From CANMIH01 sp049116335 (GTDB taxonomy: Bacteria > Pseudomonadota > Alphaproteobacteria > Rhodobacterales > Rhodobacteraceae): a stretch of 64,000 nucleotides of DNA. Made by a program: the position numbers and the translations under genes. Where the stretch lies: the NCBI GenBank assembly GCA_049116335.1, contig JAGDYZ010000007.1:124001-188000 (forward strand). The letters run 5' to 3'. Every line of letters starts with the position of its first letter. Position 1 is the stretch's first letter. Under the pieces are notes generated by a model. It saw only the letters and a program-made list of their open reading frames with translations. It searched no databases and was not told the DNA's origin. Of this stretch, positions 1 to 10,535 are shown one piece after another.

Positions 1-17
1 GAAACTGGGAGGAAACC

Positions 18-980
18 ATGGATCGCAGACAGTTTTTGATGATGGGTGGGCTGGTAACCGCTGGGGTGGCCCTGTCCGGAACCGCGGCATTCGCTGAATG
101 GAGGCCCCGCCGCCCGATCAATCTAATTGTGCCTTACAAGGCAGGCGGTGGCACCGATAGTTTTGGCCGCGCGGTGGCCGCAGTTGCCGAAAAGGCTCTG
201 CCGGTTCCTGTTGTCATTGTGAACAAACCTGGATCGTCAGGTATCACGGGTGCAACCGAAGCGTCGCGTTCGCGCCCCGATGGCAGCACGATGATGCTGA
301 CTTCTACCGGATCCTTTCTGCTGACATCCATGTTGCGAGACACCGACGTGACCCCGCTGGACAGTTTCCGCATTGTGGCACAGGTTGGCAAGCTGACCAC
401 GTCACTTGTGGTTCCGGCAAACAGCCCGTTCCAGACCGTGGCTGACCTTGTTGATCATGCAACAGCAAATCCGGGCAGCCTGCGCTGGGCCCATACTGGC
501 CGAGGTGGGTTCCACCATGTTGCGGGTCAGGGTTTCCTCGACTCCAATGGTCTTGAAACAGTCGATGTGCCGTTCAAAGGCGGATCGGCAACCCGTGCTG
601 CCGTGATTGGCGGACAGGTTGATTTCGGCTTCATGGGGATTCAGCAGACCGCCGGTTTCGAAAAGGAGATGCGGGCGCTGGCGCTGAACGACGACAAACG
701 TGACGCATTCAAGACCGAGGTGCCCACATTTGAAGAGCTGGGATTTCAATGGGTGCCCGTCACATCGCCAATTGTCGTCTTTGCCCCCAAGGATACGCCG
801 GATGATGTGGTGGTGGGCATGCAGGAGGCCGTGCGCAAGATGACCGAGCTTCCCGAATTCGCCGAGGCCATGGCGCAACGCGGCAATGCACCAGCGTTCA
901 AAACCGGTGCAGATGCCGAAGCCCTGATTCGCGACATGAAAACCAGCGCCGAGCCGATCATCGCGGCGCTCAAGCAGTAA
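18..980 (+). CDS. tctC: Tripartite tricarboxylate transporter substrate-binding protein (TctC/Bug family)
   Basis: A 320-residue periplasmic binding protein that should capture a carboxylate and hand it to the TctBA membrane pair. The N-terminus has a twin-arginine-like motif (DRRQFLM) then a hydrophobic stretch ending near AFA (residue 26), so export may be by Tat. The family signature PINLIVPYKAGGGTD follows the signal, as does GSSGITG. The ATG has a strong GGGAGGAAA ribosome site. The order C-B-A with gaps of 9 and 3 bases is the classic operon. The ligand cannot be read from sequence; citrate, other tricarboxylates and aromatic acids are all known for Bug proteins. Confidence 0.93.
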   Translation: MDRRQFLMMGGLVTAGVALSGTAAFAEWRPRRPINLIVPYKAGGGTDSFGRAVAAVAEKALPVPVVIVNKPGSSGITGATEASRSRPDGSTMMLTSTGSFLLTSMLRDTDVTPLDSFRIVAQVGKLTTSLVVPANSPFQTVADLVDHATANPGSLRWAHTGRGGFHHVAGQGFLDSNGLETVDVPFKGGSATRAAVIGGQVDFGFMGIQQTAGFEKEMRALALNDDKRDAFKTEVPTFEELGFQWVPVTSPIVVFAPKDTPDDVVVGMQEAVRKMTELPEFAEAMAQRGNAPAFKTGADAEALIRDMKTSAEPIIAALKQ

Positions 981-989
981 GGAACCGGC

Positions 990-1484
990 ATGAGCACGCA
1001 ACGTCTGAATTCCACAATGATCATCGGTCTGGGGCTGACCGGTCTGGGCCTGGCGGCTGTTGTGGCCAGTTTTGGCATCAACCTGGATCATGATGGTGGA
1101 TGGGGGGCCCGTACCTTTCCGCTGGTCGGGTCTGCCACGCTTGTCGTGCTCGGTGTCCTTGAAATGCTCAAGGGCCGGGCAATGCAGCCCGTCCCGACCA
1201 ATACGCAAGAGACATCCGAGGCCAATCCTCTGGCCCGTATCATTACCCTGCTGATCCTGTCCTTTGCCTATCTCTGGCTAATCGGCAAGATCGGGTACCT
1301 GATCAGCACGGGTTTGGCAGCGGTGGCGGCGCTGATGGTCTTTGGTATTCGCAACCCTCTCGGTTTGACACTTGCCGCGATCCTTTGCCCGCTGGTCTAT
1401 CACCTCATCTTCTTTGTCCTGCTTGGTGTCTTTCCGCCCTACGGGGAATGGTTCGAACCGCTCGACATCATTCAGGGGTACTAA
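990..1484 (+). CDS. tctB: Tripartite tricarboxylate transporter small membrane subunit (TctB)
   Basis: A 164-residue integral membrane protein with about four hydrophobic segments (near residues 10-30, 45-60, 80-105 and 120-150), the size and layout of TctB. It lies between tctC and tctA and needs TctA for transport. The family is weakly conserved in sequence, so the call rests on topology, length and gene order. Confidence 0.9.
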   Translation: MSTQRLNSTMIIGLGLTGLGLAAVVASFGINLDHDGGWGARTFPLVGSATLVVLGVLEMLKGRAMQPVPTNTQETSEANPLARIITLLILSFAYLWLIGKIGYLISTGLAAVAALMVFGIRNPLGLTLAAILCPLVYHLIFFVLLGVFPPYGEWFEPLDIIQGY

Positions 1485-1487
1485 GTT

Positions 1488-3002
1488 ATGGAAATCTTTT
1501 CAGCACTTAGTGTGGTCCTTACGGACCCGCTGATCCTGATGTGGGTCTTTCTGGCGGCCATTGTCGGTATGATCGTGGGTGCAATCCCTGGTCTGACCGC
1601 CTCTGCCGCGATTGCGATGCTCTTGCCCGTCACCTTTTACATGCAGCCGCTGGCGGCATTGGCGTTTCTCTATGTGATCGGCAAATCCGGCCGCTATGGC
1701 GGTTCGATTGCTGCGATCCTGTTCAACACACCGGGCACGGCCGCCTCTGCCGCGACCCAGATTGATGGCTATCCATTGTCGAAACGCGGCATGTCGTCCA
1801 AGGCCATGAAAGTCGCAACGATTTCGTCGGTCATCGGTGACTTCATTGGAGAAATTCTTCTAATCGCCGGGATTGCGGTGATTGCTGCCATTGCTCTGAA
1901 ACTTGGCCCGCCTGAACTGTTTGCCGTCTATTTCGCCGCCTTCGTGGTGATTGGATCCGTGATCGGAAAATCCATCACTCGGGGGTTGGCTTCGGCCGCT
2001 CTTGGCGTGCTGATCAAGATGGTCGGGCTGGATCCGATTTCGTCGGAGGAGAGATTCACCTTCGGCTCATTTGACCTGACCAATGGGATCTCGCTGGTGC
2101 CGTTGATGATCGGTATTTTTGTATTGGGAGAGGTCTTTTCCCAGCTCGAAACACGTGGTCAGAAAATCGAACAGTTCGATGATCAACAGACCGAGGATGC
2201 CAAGGCGAAAAACCATCTGAGCTGGGCGGAGTACAAGCCCTGTCTGCCGCATGCGCTGCGCTCCTCTTTTATCGGTGCTTTCATTGGCATGTTGCCCGGC
2301 CTGGGCTCTGCTATTGCGGCCTTTGTCGCCTATGGCGAAGGCAAGCGCCGCGCCAAGACCCCCGAAACATGGGGCAAAGGCGCACTGGAAGGCATCGCCG
2401 CGCCTGAGGCCGCCAACAATGCGGTATCCGGTCCGTCGATGGCACCGCTGCTGACACTGGGTATTCCCGGTTCCACGATCGGAGCCATCCTAGTAGGCGT
2501 GTTCCTGATCCATGGAATCCAAATCGGACCAACCCTATTTCTGACACAGAAAGAGTTGGTATATCAATTGTTTGCCTGCGGTCTGGTTGGTATCTTCGCC
2601 TATGGTGTGATCGGGTATTTCGGTGCGTCTTATGTCGGCCGTTTCATCCTGAAGATTCCGACCGATGTGATGTATCCGATTATCTTCCTGACCTCCTTTG
2701 TCGCCGCCTATTCGTCACGTGGGAACCTGTTTGACGTGTTGGTTATGGTGATCGCGGGTTTCGGCGGTTGGTTGATGAAACGCTATGATTTCAACCCGGC
2801 GGCCTTTGTGATCAGCTTCGTACTGGCGGGCGGAGCGGAAGAAACATTCCGACAATCGCTTTTGCTGTCCGATCATGGTGCGCTGATCTTCTTCACCCGT
2901 CCCGTTGCCCTCGGCTTCTTGCTGCTAGGTGTCGTTGCGCTGGTCGCCCGTGCCCGCTCGTTGAAAAAACAAGCCAAAGCCGCGTCACTCTACGACGCCT
3001 GA
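1488..3002 (+). CDS. tctA: Tripartite tricarboxylate transporter large permease (TctA)
   Basis: A 504-residue polytopic membrane protein. It has the TctA features GAIPGLTASAAIAMLLP near residues 30-46, the FNTPGTAASAATQ loop near residue 85, and the second internal-repeat signature GMLPGLGSAIAAF near residue 265. It starts 3 bases after tctB. A weak hairpin (GCCCG/CGGGC, about 3014-3032) lies just after the stop and may reduce read-through to the next gene. Confidence 0.95.
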   Translation: MEIFSALSVVLTDPLILMWVFLAAIVGMIVGAIPGLTASAAIAMLLPVTFYMQPLAALAFLYVIGKSGRYGGSIAAILFNTPGTAASAATQIDGYPLSKRGMSSKAMKVATISSVIGDFIGEILLIAGIAVIAAIALKLGPPELFAVYFAAFVVIGSVIGKSITRGLASAALGVLIKMVGLDPISSEERFTFGSFDLTNGISLVPLMIGIFVLGEVFSQLETRGQKIEQFDDQQTEDAKAKNHLSWAEYKPCLPHALRSSFIGAFIGMLPGLGSAIAAFVAYGEGKRRAKTPETWGKGALEGIAAPEAANNAVSGPSMAPLLTLGIPGSTIGAILVGVFLIHGIQIGPTLFLTQKELVYQLFACGLVGIFAYGVIGYFGASYVGRFILKIPTDVMYPIIFLTSFVAAYSSRGNLFDVLVMVIAGFGGWLMKRYDFNPAAFVISFVLAGGAEETFRQSLLLSDHGALIFFTRPVALGFLLLGVVALVARARSLKKQAKAASLYDA

Positions 3003-3106
3003 AATCCTTCACTGCCCGTCACACTGGCGGGCCGCACCTCTCTTACTTCCGCGCTGGCATCGCCTGCGTGCCTGATACCCGTGTGCCGAGACAAGGAAGT
3101 CGACCC

Positions 3107-5353
3107 ATGCCAAATCATGACTACAGACGTGACCTGATGGGCTTTGCTACAGTCACCCCGCAAGGCCCGATCGAGGCCGGTTCGTGGCAGAGCTACACAC
3201 TGGTCTACACCGCCGGCAAATTCGGCATCGACGATCAAGGTGGCCTGAAGGTGGCGTTCCGTACCCACTCTGACATGACACCGCTGCAGATGGATGATCC
3301 CGAGGACCCGGGCTATCTAACGATAGAGAGCTCAAATGCTGGCCCAATCGAGGCGGAATTCAGTTACAAGCGCAACATCCGTCCCTGGGGGCTGTGCATC
3401 ACAGTATTATGCAAGCAGTTCCTGAAACCGGGCGACCAGATCACCTTCCGCATTGGTGATCAGCGGTTGGGTTCGCCCGGGGTGCGCACCCAGACCCATA
3501 TCGAAGCCGAGCATCAGTTCCGTGTCACGGTCGATGCTTTCGCCACGGTAGACTATACCCCGCTGGAGGAAGACAAGCAGCCCTTCATCACCATCGTACC
3601 GGGCAAACCCAAGCTGTGGAAGGCGATCCTGCCGACCCTGCGTGCGGCCGGTCAGCCGTTCCGCTTTGTTGTGAAGCCAGAGGACAACTGGGGCAATCCT
3701 TCGGACAAATTTGTGGGCGAGCTTGCCTTGCGCTCGAACCTTCCGATCAAGGGCCTGCCGGAAAGCGTTACATATGCCGAGGGTGATTTTGCCGTGGTGC
3801 TGGATGACCTCACCGCCGATGTCGATGGCGACTATCGCATCGACGCGCTGATTGATGGCACGGTGGTGGCCAAGTCCAACCCGTTGCGCATCAAGGCGAA
3901 CAGTCCGGTAGGCCATTACTGGTCCGATATGCATGGGCAGTCGGGTGAGACCATCGGCTCAGGCACGGCGCGCGATTACTTCTTCTTCGCCAAGCACCGG
4001 TCTTTTGTCGACATCACTGGGCATCAGGGCAACGACTTCCAGATCTCGGACACGTTCTGGGATGAAATCAACAACCTGACCGCCGAGTTCAACGAGGAGG
4101 GCAAGTTCCTTGCTCTGCCTGGCTATGAGTGGTCAGGCAACACCGGCCTCGGCGGGGACCATAACATCTGGTACCGCAACGAAGGCCGCCCGATCTATCG
4201 TTCCTCCCGCGCCATCGTGCAGGACAAGACCCGGCCCGAGACCGATTGCCATGATGTGACCGAACTGTTTGACGCTCTGAAGGGCGAGGACGTGCTCGTC
4301 GTGCCTCATGTCGGTGGCCGTTTTGCCGACGTGACCTATGCCCACGATGCGTCGGCGGAACCCTCGGTCGAGGTGCATTCCAGCTGGGGCACCTTCGATT
4401 GGATCGTACAGGACGCGCTGAAGATGGGCTATCGGATCGGTATCGTCGCGGGGTCGGACGGGCACAAGGGACGTCCGGGGGCTTCATATCCGGGGGATGC
4501 CAAATTCGGTTCTTACGGCGGGCTCACCTGCCATCTGCTACCAGAATTGACGCGCGACAGCTTGTTCGAGCAATTCCGCCGCCGCCACCACTATGCCACC
4601 ACCGGTTGCCGCCTGTTTATGTCGGCCGAGATGGCCTATGCGGCACCGGCCCGCGTCTTTACCCGCAACCCATCCCTTGACAACGACGCCCACGAGATGA
4701 GCCTGACAGCAATTATGGGTGACATTGTTCAGACGGATCGGGAAACGGCGACCTTTAACCTTGAAGTCTCAGCTCAATCCCCGATCGAGAAAGTCGAACT
4801 CTTCGACGGTCTGAACATGATCGAACGTCTGCGTCCCTATGGCGAGGCAGATCTCGGCGCGCGGTATCGCATTACTTGCAAGGGTCAGGAAACCCGTGGA
4901 CGGCAGCGTCTTGTGAAATGGACCGCCAGCGCCGATCTGGAGGGCGGCGAGATTTCCCGCATTCAGGCCACCAACTTCTACAATCCCGATCGCCAGCCGG
5001 CGCAAGTGTCGCCGACACGTGTCGAATGGACCAGCGTCACCACTGGCGGGGCGCAATCCGTTGATGTCTGGGTCGAAAACCAGTCCAATGACGCCAAGCT
5101 GATCGTCAAAACCAATCAGGGCGACCTTGAAGTCGACTTGTCCAATGTCGGCATCGAAGGCACCGAAGTGACCTGTGGTGGCATCGACAAGACGCTGGAG
5201 ATCCAACGTCTACCTGAGGCGCTGACCGAGGTGCAGTTCGCGGTCAGCCGCGAGGTCGACATCCCCGCCAAAGGCGACAGCGCAGTCTTCGCGCGGGTCA
5301 CGTTGGAGGATGGTCACGTTGCCTGGACCAGCCCGATCTACAGTTTCAAGTAA
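3107..5353 (+). CDS. DUF3604 family protein with PHP-like metal-binding motifs
   Basis: A 748-residue cytoplasmic protein. The ATG at 3107 was chosen because AAGGAAG lies 7 bases upstream; a GTG 13 codons earlier is also open. The central part carries clustered metal-ligand-like motifs: SDMHGQS and TGHQGND (about residues 265-310), GLGGDHNIWY, VPHVGGRFAD, EVHSSWG and GSDGHKG, resembling a PHP-type hydrolase fold. The flanking N- and C-terminal parts look beta-rich. DUF3604 genes often lie beside TTT or TRAP carboxylate transporters, and this one follows tctCBA. No signal peptide is seen. The reaction is unknown; a metal-dependent hydrolase acting on the imported compound is an inference. Confidence 0.8.
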   Translation: MPNHDYRRDLMGFATVTPQGPIEAGSWQSYTLVYTAGKFGIDDQGGLKVAFRTHSDMTPLQMDDPEDPGYLTIESSNAGPIEAEFSYKRNIRPWGLCITVLCKQFLKPGDQITFRIGDQRLGSPGVRTQTHIEAEHQFRVTVDAFATVDYTPLEEDKQPFITIVPGKPKLWKAILPTLRAAGQPFRFVVKPEDNWGNPSDKFVGELALRSNLPIKGLPESVTYAEGDFAVVLDDLTADVDGDYRIDALIDGTVVAKSNPLRIKANSPVGHYWSDMHGQSGETIGSGTARDYFFFAKHRSFVDITGHQGNDFQISDTFWDEINNLTAEFNEEGKFLALPGYEWSGNTGLGGDHNIWYRNEGRPIYRSSRAIVQDKTRPETDCHDVTELFDALKGEDVLVVPHVGGRFADVTYAHDASAEPSVEVHSSWGTFDWIVQDALKMGYRIGIVAGSDGHKGRPGASYPGDAKFGSYGGLTCHLLPELTRDSLFEQFRRRHHYATTGCRLFMSAEMAYAAPARVFTRNPSLDNDAHEMSLTAIMGDIVQTDRETATFNLEVSAQSPIEKVELFDGLNMIERLRPYGEADLGARYRITCKGQETRGRQRLVKWTASADLEGGEISRIQATNFYNPDRQPAQVSPTRVEWTSVTTGGAQSVDVWVENQSNDAKLIVKTNQGDLEVDLSNVGIEGTEVTCGGIDKTLEIQRLPEALTEVQFAVSREVDIPAKGDSAVFARVTLEDGHVAWTSPIYSFK

Positions 5354-5408
5354 ACTCGCATGGCGCTCCAAACGGGGCGCCAGATTTCTTGCACTAAAGA
5401 GCCACCAG

Positions 5409-6749
<1,341 letters not shown>

Positions 6750-7057
6750 AGCGCCCCGTGAGCAATCCATCGTTGGGACGCGGGTTTAAACGATGATTTG
6801 GTCTCAACACAGTTGCCCCAAAGGGGGCAAAGACTTCAGGGCAGTTTCCTAAACCGGTGTCGTAGGGCCGACAAAGCCGCTCGAATACGCCTCGTTTCTA
6901 ATCCAAGCGATACCGCAGATGATCGGCAAGAGCGATGTAAGCGTGTTACCGATCTTAAAGACTGCACCCACCAACGGTTGGCCAATTGCGACGCGCCCAA
7001 AAAAATCCTTTCAGTAAGTGACAGAAACGCAGGTTTGGCTTGGGTCTACCTCCATTT
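6750..7057. other. Gap with short hairpin and a decayed reading frame
   Basis: There is no intact gene here. A stem TTGCCCC/GGGGCAA with a 4-base loop (6813-6830) may end the upstream unit but has no T run. On the plus strand an uninterrupted frame at 6853-7017 reads like coding sequence (contains QAIPQMIGKSDV and PIATRPKKSFQ before a TAA) and vaguely resembles the end of a LysR effector domain. It has no start or ribosome site and is probably a relic. Confidence 0.35.
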
Positions 7058-8314
7058 CTATTCAGCCGCGCTAATTGTGTTTCTGGAATCTGATACGAAC
7101 GAAGTTGCAGGTTTTATTCGGGATTCACCCAAACGGGGGTGCAGGCGTCCTGCAATGTTCCAAGCTAACAAACTGGCGATCCCCGCTGCTCCGAAAATAC
7201 CTGAAACAGGGGCCACCAACAGGACCAACCACGCAACACCAGGTATGACAATACCAGATATGTCACGATAGGAGGAATAGACCGCAGACATCTCAGTGCG
7301 CTCTGATGGTTTGTCGGCCATTAGAAAAGGCAGCCCAGCACAGATATCCAGGAGGATCAGAAAAAAGCTGCCGGAAAAAAGTAAAACAATCGCCATTAAA
7401 GGTGTTATTGAACCGACGCTGGCTGCAGTGAACAGGATAGCGCAAGCAATAAACCCGGTTCGAACCGCGTAACGCACCGAGTGGTTCTGCATCCATCGCA
7501 GCATTGATGGTGAAAGAAAGAGTGCCGCGTTTGTCACCGACAACATGACGCCACCCAGACTGTCACCCAACCCATTTTCGACCGCAAAAATGGGCAAGTA
7601 GACAACATAGGCCCACCAGCCGCAGGACCGAATGACCGCAAAAAGCCATCCAGCAATCAGGCGGGGCTGTTGGAAAAATCTTCCAAGGTAGGCAATCGGG
7701 TTGATTGGCGTGCGTCTGGCGCGCGTGATCAGCTTACCGTTACCCATCCGCAGAAACAAAAAGACACCGAGCATAATGATGGCTGCTGTGCCTGAGATCA
7801 AAAAGGGCGCCGGTTTCCACCAGCCCCATAACATGACGCCTAGAACAGGCCCAACGGTCCATCCCAGTGCGGAATAAAACATTCGCAGAGTTTCGCATTT
7901 TCCCAATTCGACCCGCGCGATGTAATCTAGGACATAAGCGTTGAAACATACGAACGTTACAACAGTGGCGAGTGAGTTTACCACAAGCGAAAGAACAATC
8001 ATTTCGGCTGTTCCAACCACTGCCAGGCCTGCTCCAATTGCATACCCTGCCACACCGATGCCATACATCCAGCGACGAGGAATGAAGCGGTTCAAATGAG
8101 GAACCAAAAGCCCCACCGTCAGCGAAATGATACCAATAACAAAATAAATTGAGCTGATCTGGGACGCATCATTGAGTGCGTCATACATGGCAACAGGAAA
8201 TACCGAGATTAGAATTCCACGCACAATGGCTTCAAATCCTGCGAGAACCGCAAACCCCCGAACCGACGGTGTGGGTGCATGGCGAAGCCATTCTGGAATG
8301 CGGCGCTCAAACAT
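7058..8314 (-). CDS. Major facilitator superfamily transporter
   Basis: A 418-residue protein with about twelve hydrophobic helices and Arg-rich cytoplasmic turns such as RFIPRRWMYG near residue 75, which fits MFS. The ATG at 8314 has AAAGG 8 bases upstream; a TTG at 8341 is an alternative. The substrate is not apparent. It stands alone between two decayed stretches, convergent with the aspartase gene, and by eye its DNA is less GC-rich than that of its neighbours, which could mean recent acquisition. Confidence 0.82.
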   Translation of the reverse strand: MFERRIPEWLRHAPTPSVRGFAVLAGFEAIVRGILISVFPVAMYDALNDASQISSIYFVIGIISLTVGLLVPHLNRFIPRRWMYGIGVAGYAIGAGLAVVGTAEMIVLSLVVNSLATVVTFVCFNAYVLDYIARVELGKCETLRMFYSALGWTVGPVLGVMLWGWWKPAPFLISGTAAIIMLGVFLFLRMGNGKLITRARRTPINPIAYLGRFFQQPRLIAGWLFAVIRSCGWWAYVVYLPIFAVENGLGDSLGGVMLSVTNAALFLSPSMLRWMQNHSVRYAVRTGFIACAILFTAASVGSITPLMAIVLLFSGSFFLILLDICAGLPFLMADKPSERTEMSAVYSSYRDISGIVIPGVAWLVLLVAPVSGIFGAAGIASLLAWNIAGRLHPRLGESRIKPATSFVSDSRNTISAAE

Positions 8315-8499
8315 CTCTATGACCTTTGTTGGTTCGAGCAATTTTGAAACCAGCCAAAACGGTAGTCTAACTTGGTTGCGGCACCAAAGTCGGATTCAGA
8401 GTTCCTGAAAGCGGCCCGTATGTCGAAATCGGGAACTCTGTTTGCGACATATTTGAGGCGAGTTTGGGAAATGGTGTTTCAAAGAGGAGCAAGTTTCTA

Positions 8500-9055
8500 T
8501 GGCTGTTTCATCGAAACTCTCGAGCTTTGGTGAAACGATCTTTTCTTATGCGCCATCTCCATACGAACATTCAAACGATTGATAGCTCCAATCCTCGTGA
8601 CGTGTTTTCAAAGATTTGAAAGATTTGTTATTCGCTATGTGAAAGCTGTCGTGCATGCCGGGTGTCGTATTCAGTCCTTTAGGGGCGGTTTTGTTGAAAG
8701 CCGCGCCCTTTGCATAAAGAAAATCATAGAACTATTTTGAGGGGCTATCTCGAGAGCTTGCACGGAAAATATCAAAAACCTGCTTTTTGCGAAGTGGAGC
8801 AGGGGGACGTTGTCGTCGATTGGATGACCTCGCCTCAGATCTGAACCTGGATCGGATCGATTTTTTGAAACTTGAAGCGGAAGGCGCAGAAATCGAAGCC
8901 ATCGATGGGATGGAGAGCTGCCTCCTGCAAAAATTGCGATCGATGCCGGGCCAGAGCGGTATGGTGAAAGTCCCGCCCCGGAATTGACGTCAACCCTAGA
9001 AAGCTATGGCTATACCGCTCGATAGAATGGGCACACCTTGTTTGCGGTTCGCTAG
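8500..9055 (+). pseudogene. FkbM-family methyltransferase pseudogene
   Basis: Successive plus-strand frames encode pieces in the right order for an FkbM-type SAM methyltransferase. ATG at 8500 follows AGAGGAG and opens a short frame. Then 8573-8740 is open (RYVKAVVHAG, SFRGGFVESRALC). At 8740-8820 the frame changes to GYLESLHGKYQ and EVEQGDVVVD, the start of the Rossmann fold. That runs directly into RLDDLASDLNLDRIDFLKLE and AEGAEIEAIDGM in a third frame, so roughly 100 codons are missing. At an A5 run (8929-8933) the frame shifts again to IAIDAGPERYGE, with an in-frame TAG at 9023 and the final stop at 9053. It is clearly inactive. Family naming is from memory of FkbM motifs. Confidence 0.72.
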
Positions 9056-9516
9056 CTTCCAGACCCATTGATTGACAGCTAGATCAGGACGGAAGATTGG
9101 TGCGCCTGCAGTATCTAGACGGGACATTCCTTGCCTGGGATTGGCGTTGCATTGGGGTTTTGATGTTCTCGACTGCAGGCTTCACTTCGCTTGACAGTGA
9201 TTTATGCCGCCCGTGCAATGGCTACAGCTTGCAGCCGGGAAACCGGTCAAGGAATGCTTGCTCCAAACCGTATCGCTTTGCTGCGGTCATTTAGACCGAT
9301 CCCGCAGGGCTTTCCCATCAGCAATCCCAAAGGGCCACCCACGCGCAACCGGGTGAAGGTCCGCGTGTCCAAGTTCCCCCAGTTCCATCTCGCGCAGCGC
9401 TTCGCGTGTGGGGCCTCGGGTATCAGTCGGGTCAACAAGGCAAAGCGCCTGCTTTCAATACGTCCACAAGGGCGCCCAGACTTCGTGTGGGTGAATTCCT
9501 CTTCATAGCAAACAAG
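9056..9516. other. Gap of about 460 bases, probable decayed sequence
   Basis: No gene can be supported. A minus-strand frame (9287-9454) is bounded by stops and reads like protein (contains PTREALREMELGELGH and ARGWPFGIADGKALRD) but lacks a start and is not recognised. A 105-codon plus-strand frame (9191-9508) overlaps it and looks like its shadow. Together with the adjacent FkbM relic this marks 8.3-9.5 kb as degenerating DNA. Confidence 0.35.
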
Positions 9517-9540
9517 AAAGCCGAACCTATTTTCGGCTTT
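9517..9540 (-). terminator. Probable intrinsic terminator of the corrinoid uptake operon
   Basis: Perfect 8-bp stem AAAGCCGA/TCGGCTTT with an 8-base loop, overlapping the stop codon of the permease gene. Read on the minus strand it is followed by a T-rich tail (CTTGTTTG). Confidence 0.6.
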
Positions 9541-10534
9541 GTCCCAGAAGTAGTGCGAAGACGAATAGTGCTCCGAGTGATGTGGTGATGATGCCCACGG
9601 GCAATTCTTGCGGGGCCAAAAGCAAACGCGAAAGAATGTCAGAAGCCGTGAGTAAAATCGCCCCAACCAAGGCTGCGGCAGGAATGAGAGCTGTGTGTAA
9701 CGGTCCAACCAAACCGCGGGCAAGATGAGGGACCATCAAGCCCACAAATCCGATAACCCCGGCGACGGATACAAAGGCCGCGGTGGCAAGAGCGGAGGCC
9801 ATGAAAATAAACACACGCAGCTTATGGACGGGTACACCAAGACTTGTGGCGGTTACATCACCGGCCAAAAGCGCGTCCAACCAACGGCGACGATAGAACG
9901 TGAACCCAAAAATCAGCGCAAAGCCCGTGAGAACAAGGGGCAATGTCTCCCAGCGGGACAATCCCAACCCGCCCAGCATCCAGAAAATAACGGTATGCGC
10001 AGCGCGGTTGTCGCCTGAAAAGATAAGATAATTGGTAATTGCGGAAAACAGAAAAGAGACGGCAAGCCCTGAGAGGATCAGTTTTTCCGGCGCACTTGTT
10101 TGCAGGCGTCGTACCAGCAATAGCACCACTGCAGAGGCGATCATGCCGCCAAAAAACGCCGCTAACGGCAAGGTCCAAATGCCCAAAACATCGCCGGTCA
10201 CTGTAATGACAAATACCGCTCCGGCGGCAGCACCCGACGACAAGCCAAAGAGGAAAGGATCCGCCAGATCATTGCGCGTTGTGGTTTGCAAGACCACTCC
10301 GACAACGCCTAGCCCGGCACCAATTATCGCTGAAAAAAGAGCGCGAGGCAGGCGAAGGTCAAAGATTATTCGACCCATTGGAGATGGATCTGCGCCGCTC
10401 AGGCCGAGCCCAGAAGCAATGGCGACAACCACATCTGACGCGGGAATAGACGTTGAGCCATAGAGCACGGACAGCAAGATGAGGGCGGCCAACATGGCCA
10501 CTCCCAATGATAAAGTCAGAGCCAATCGACCCAT
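9527..10534 (-). CDS. FecCD-type ABC transporter permease, probable corrinoid uptake
   Basis: A 335-residue polytopic permease of the BtuC/FecCD family. It carries the hallmark LRLPRALFSAIIGAGLGVVGVVLQ early in the protein and AGVIGFVGLMVPHLARGL in the second half, which contacts the ATPase. The ATG at 10534 lies 1 base after the binding-protein stop, indicating translational coupling; an in-frame start 14 codons upstream is less likely. It is last in an operon behind a cobalamin riboswitch, so a corrinoid substrate is favoured over ferric siderophores. Confidence 0.9.
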   Translation of the reverse strand: MGRLALTLSLGVAMLAALILLSVLYGSTSIPASDVVVAIASGLGLSGADPSPMGRIIFDLRLPRALFSAIIGAGLGVVGVVLQTTTRNDLADPFLFGLSSGAAAGAVFVITVTGDVLGIWTLPLAAFFGGMIASAVVLLLVRRLQTSAPEKLILSGLAVSFLFSAITNYLIFSGDNRAAHTVIFWMLGGLGLSRWETLPLVLTGFALIFGFTFYRRRWLDALLAGDVTATSLGVPVHKLRVFIFMASALATAAFVSVAGVIGFVGLMVPHLARGLVGPLHTALIPAAALVGAILLTASDILSRLLLAPQELPVGIITTSLGALFVFALLLGQSRK

Positions 10535-10535
10535 C

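Noticed and set aside
402..1208. 268-codon minus-strand open frame
   Set aside because: It lies opposite tctC and tctB, whose products match families; the translation has no family features.
9191..9508. 105-codon plus-strand frame
   Set aside because: Overlaps a more protein-like minus-strand relic and lacks a ribosome site.
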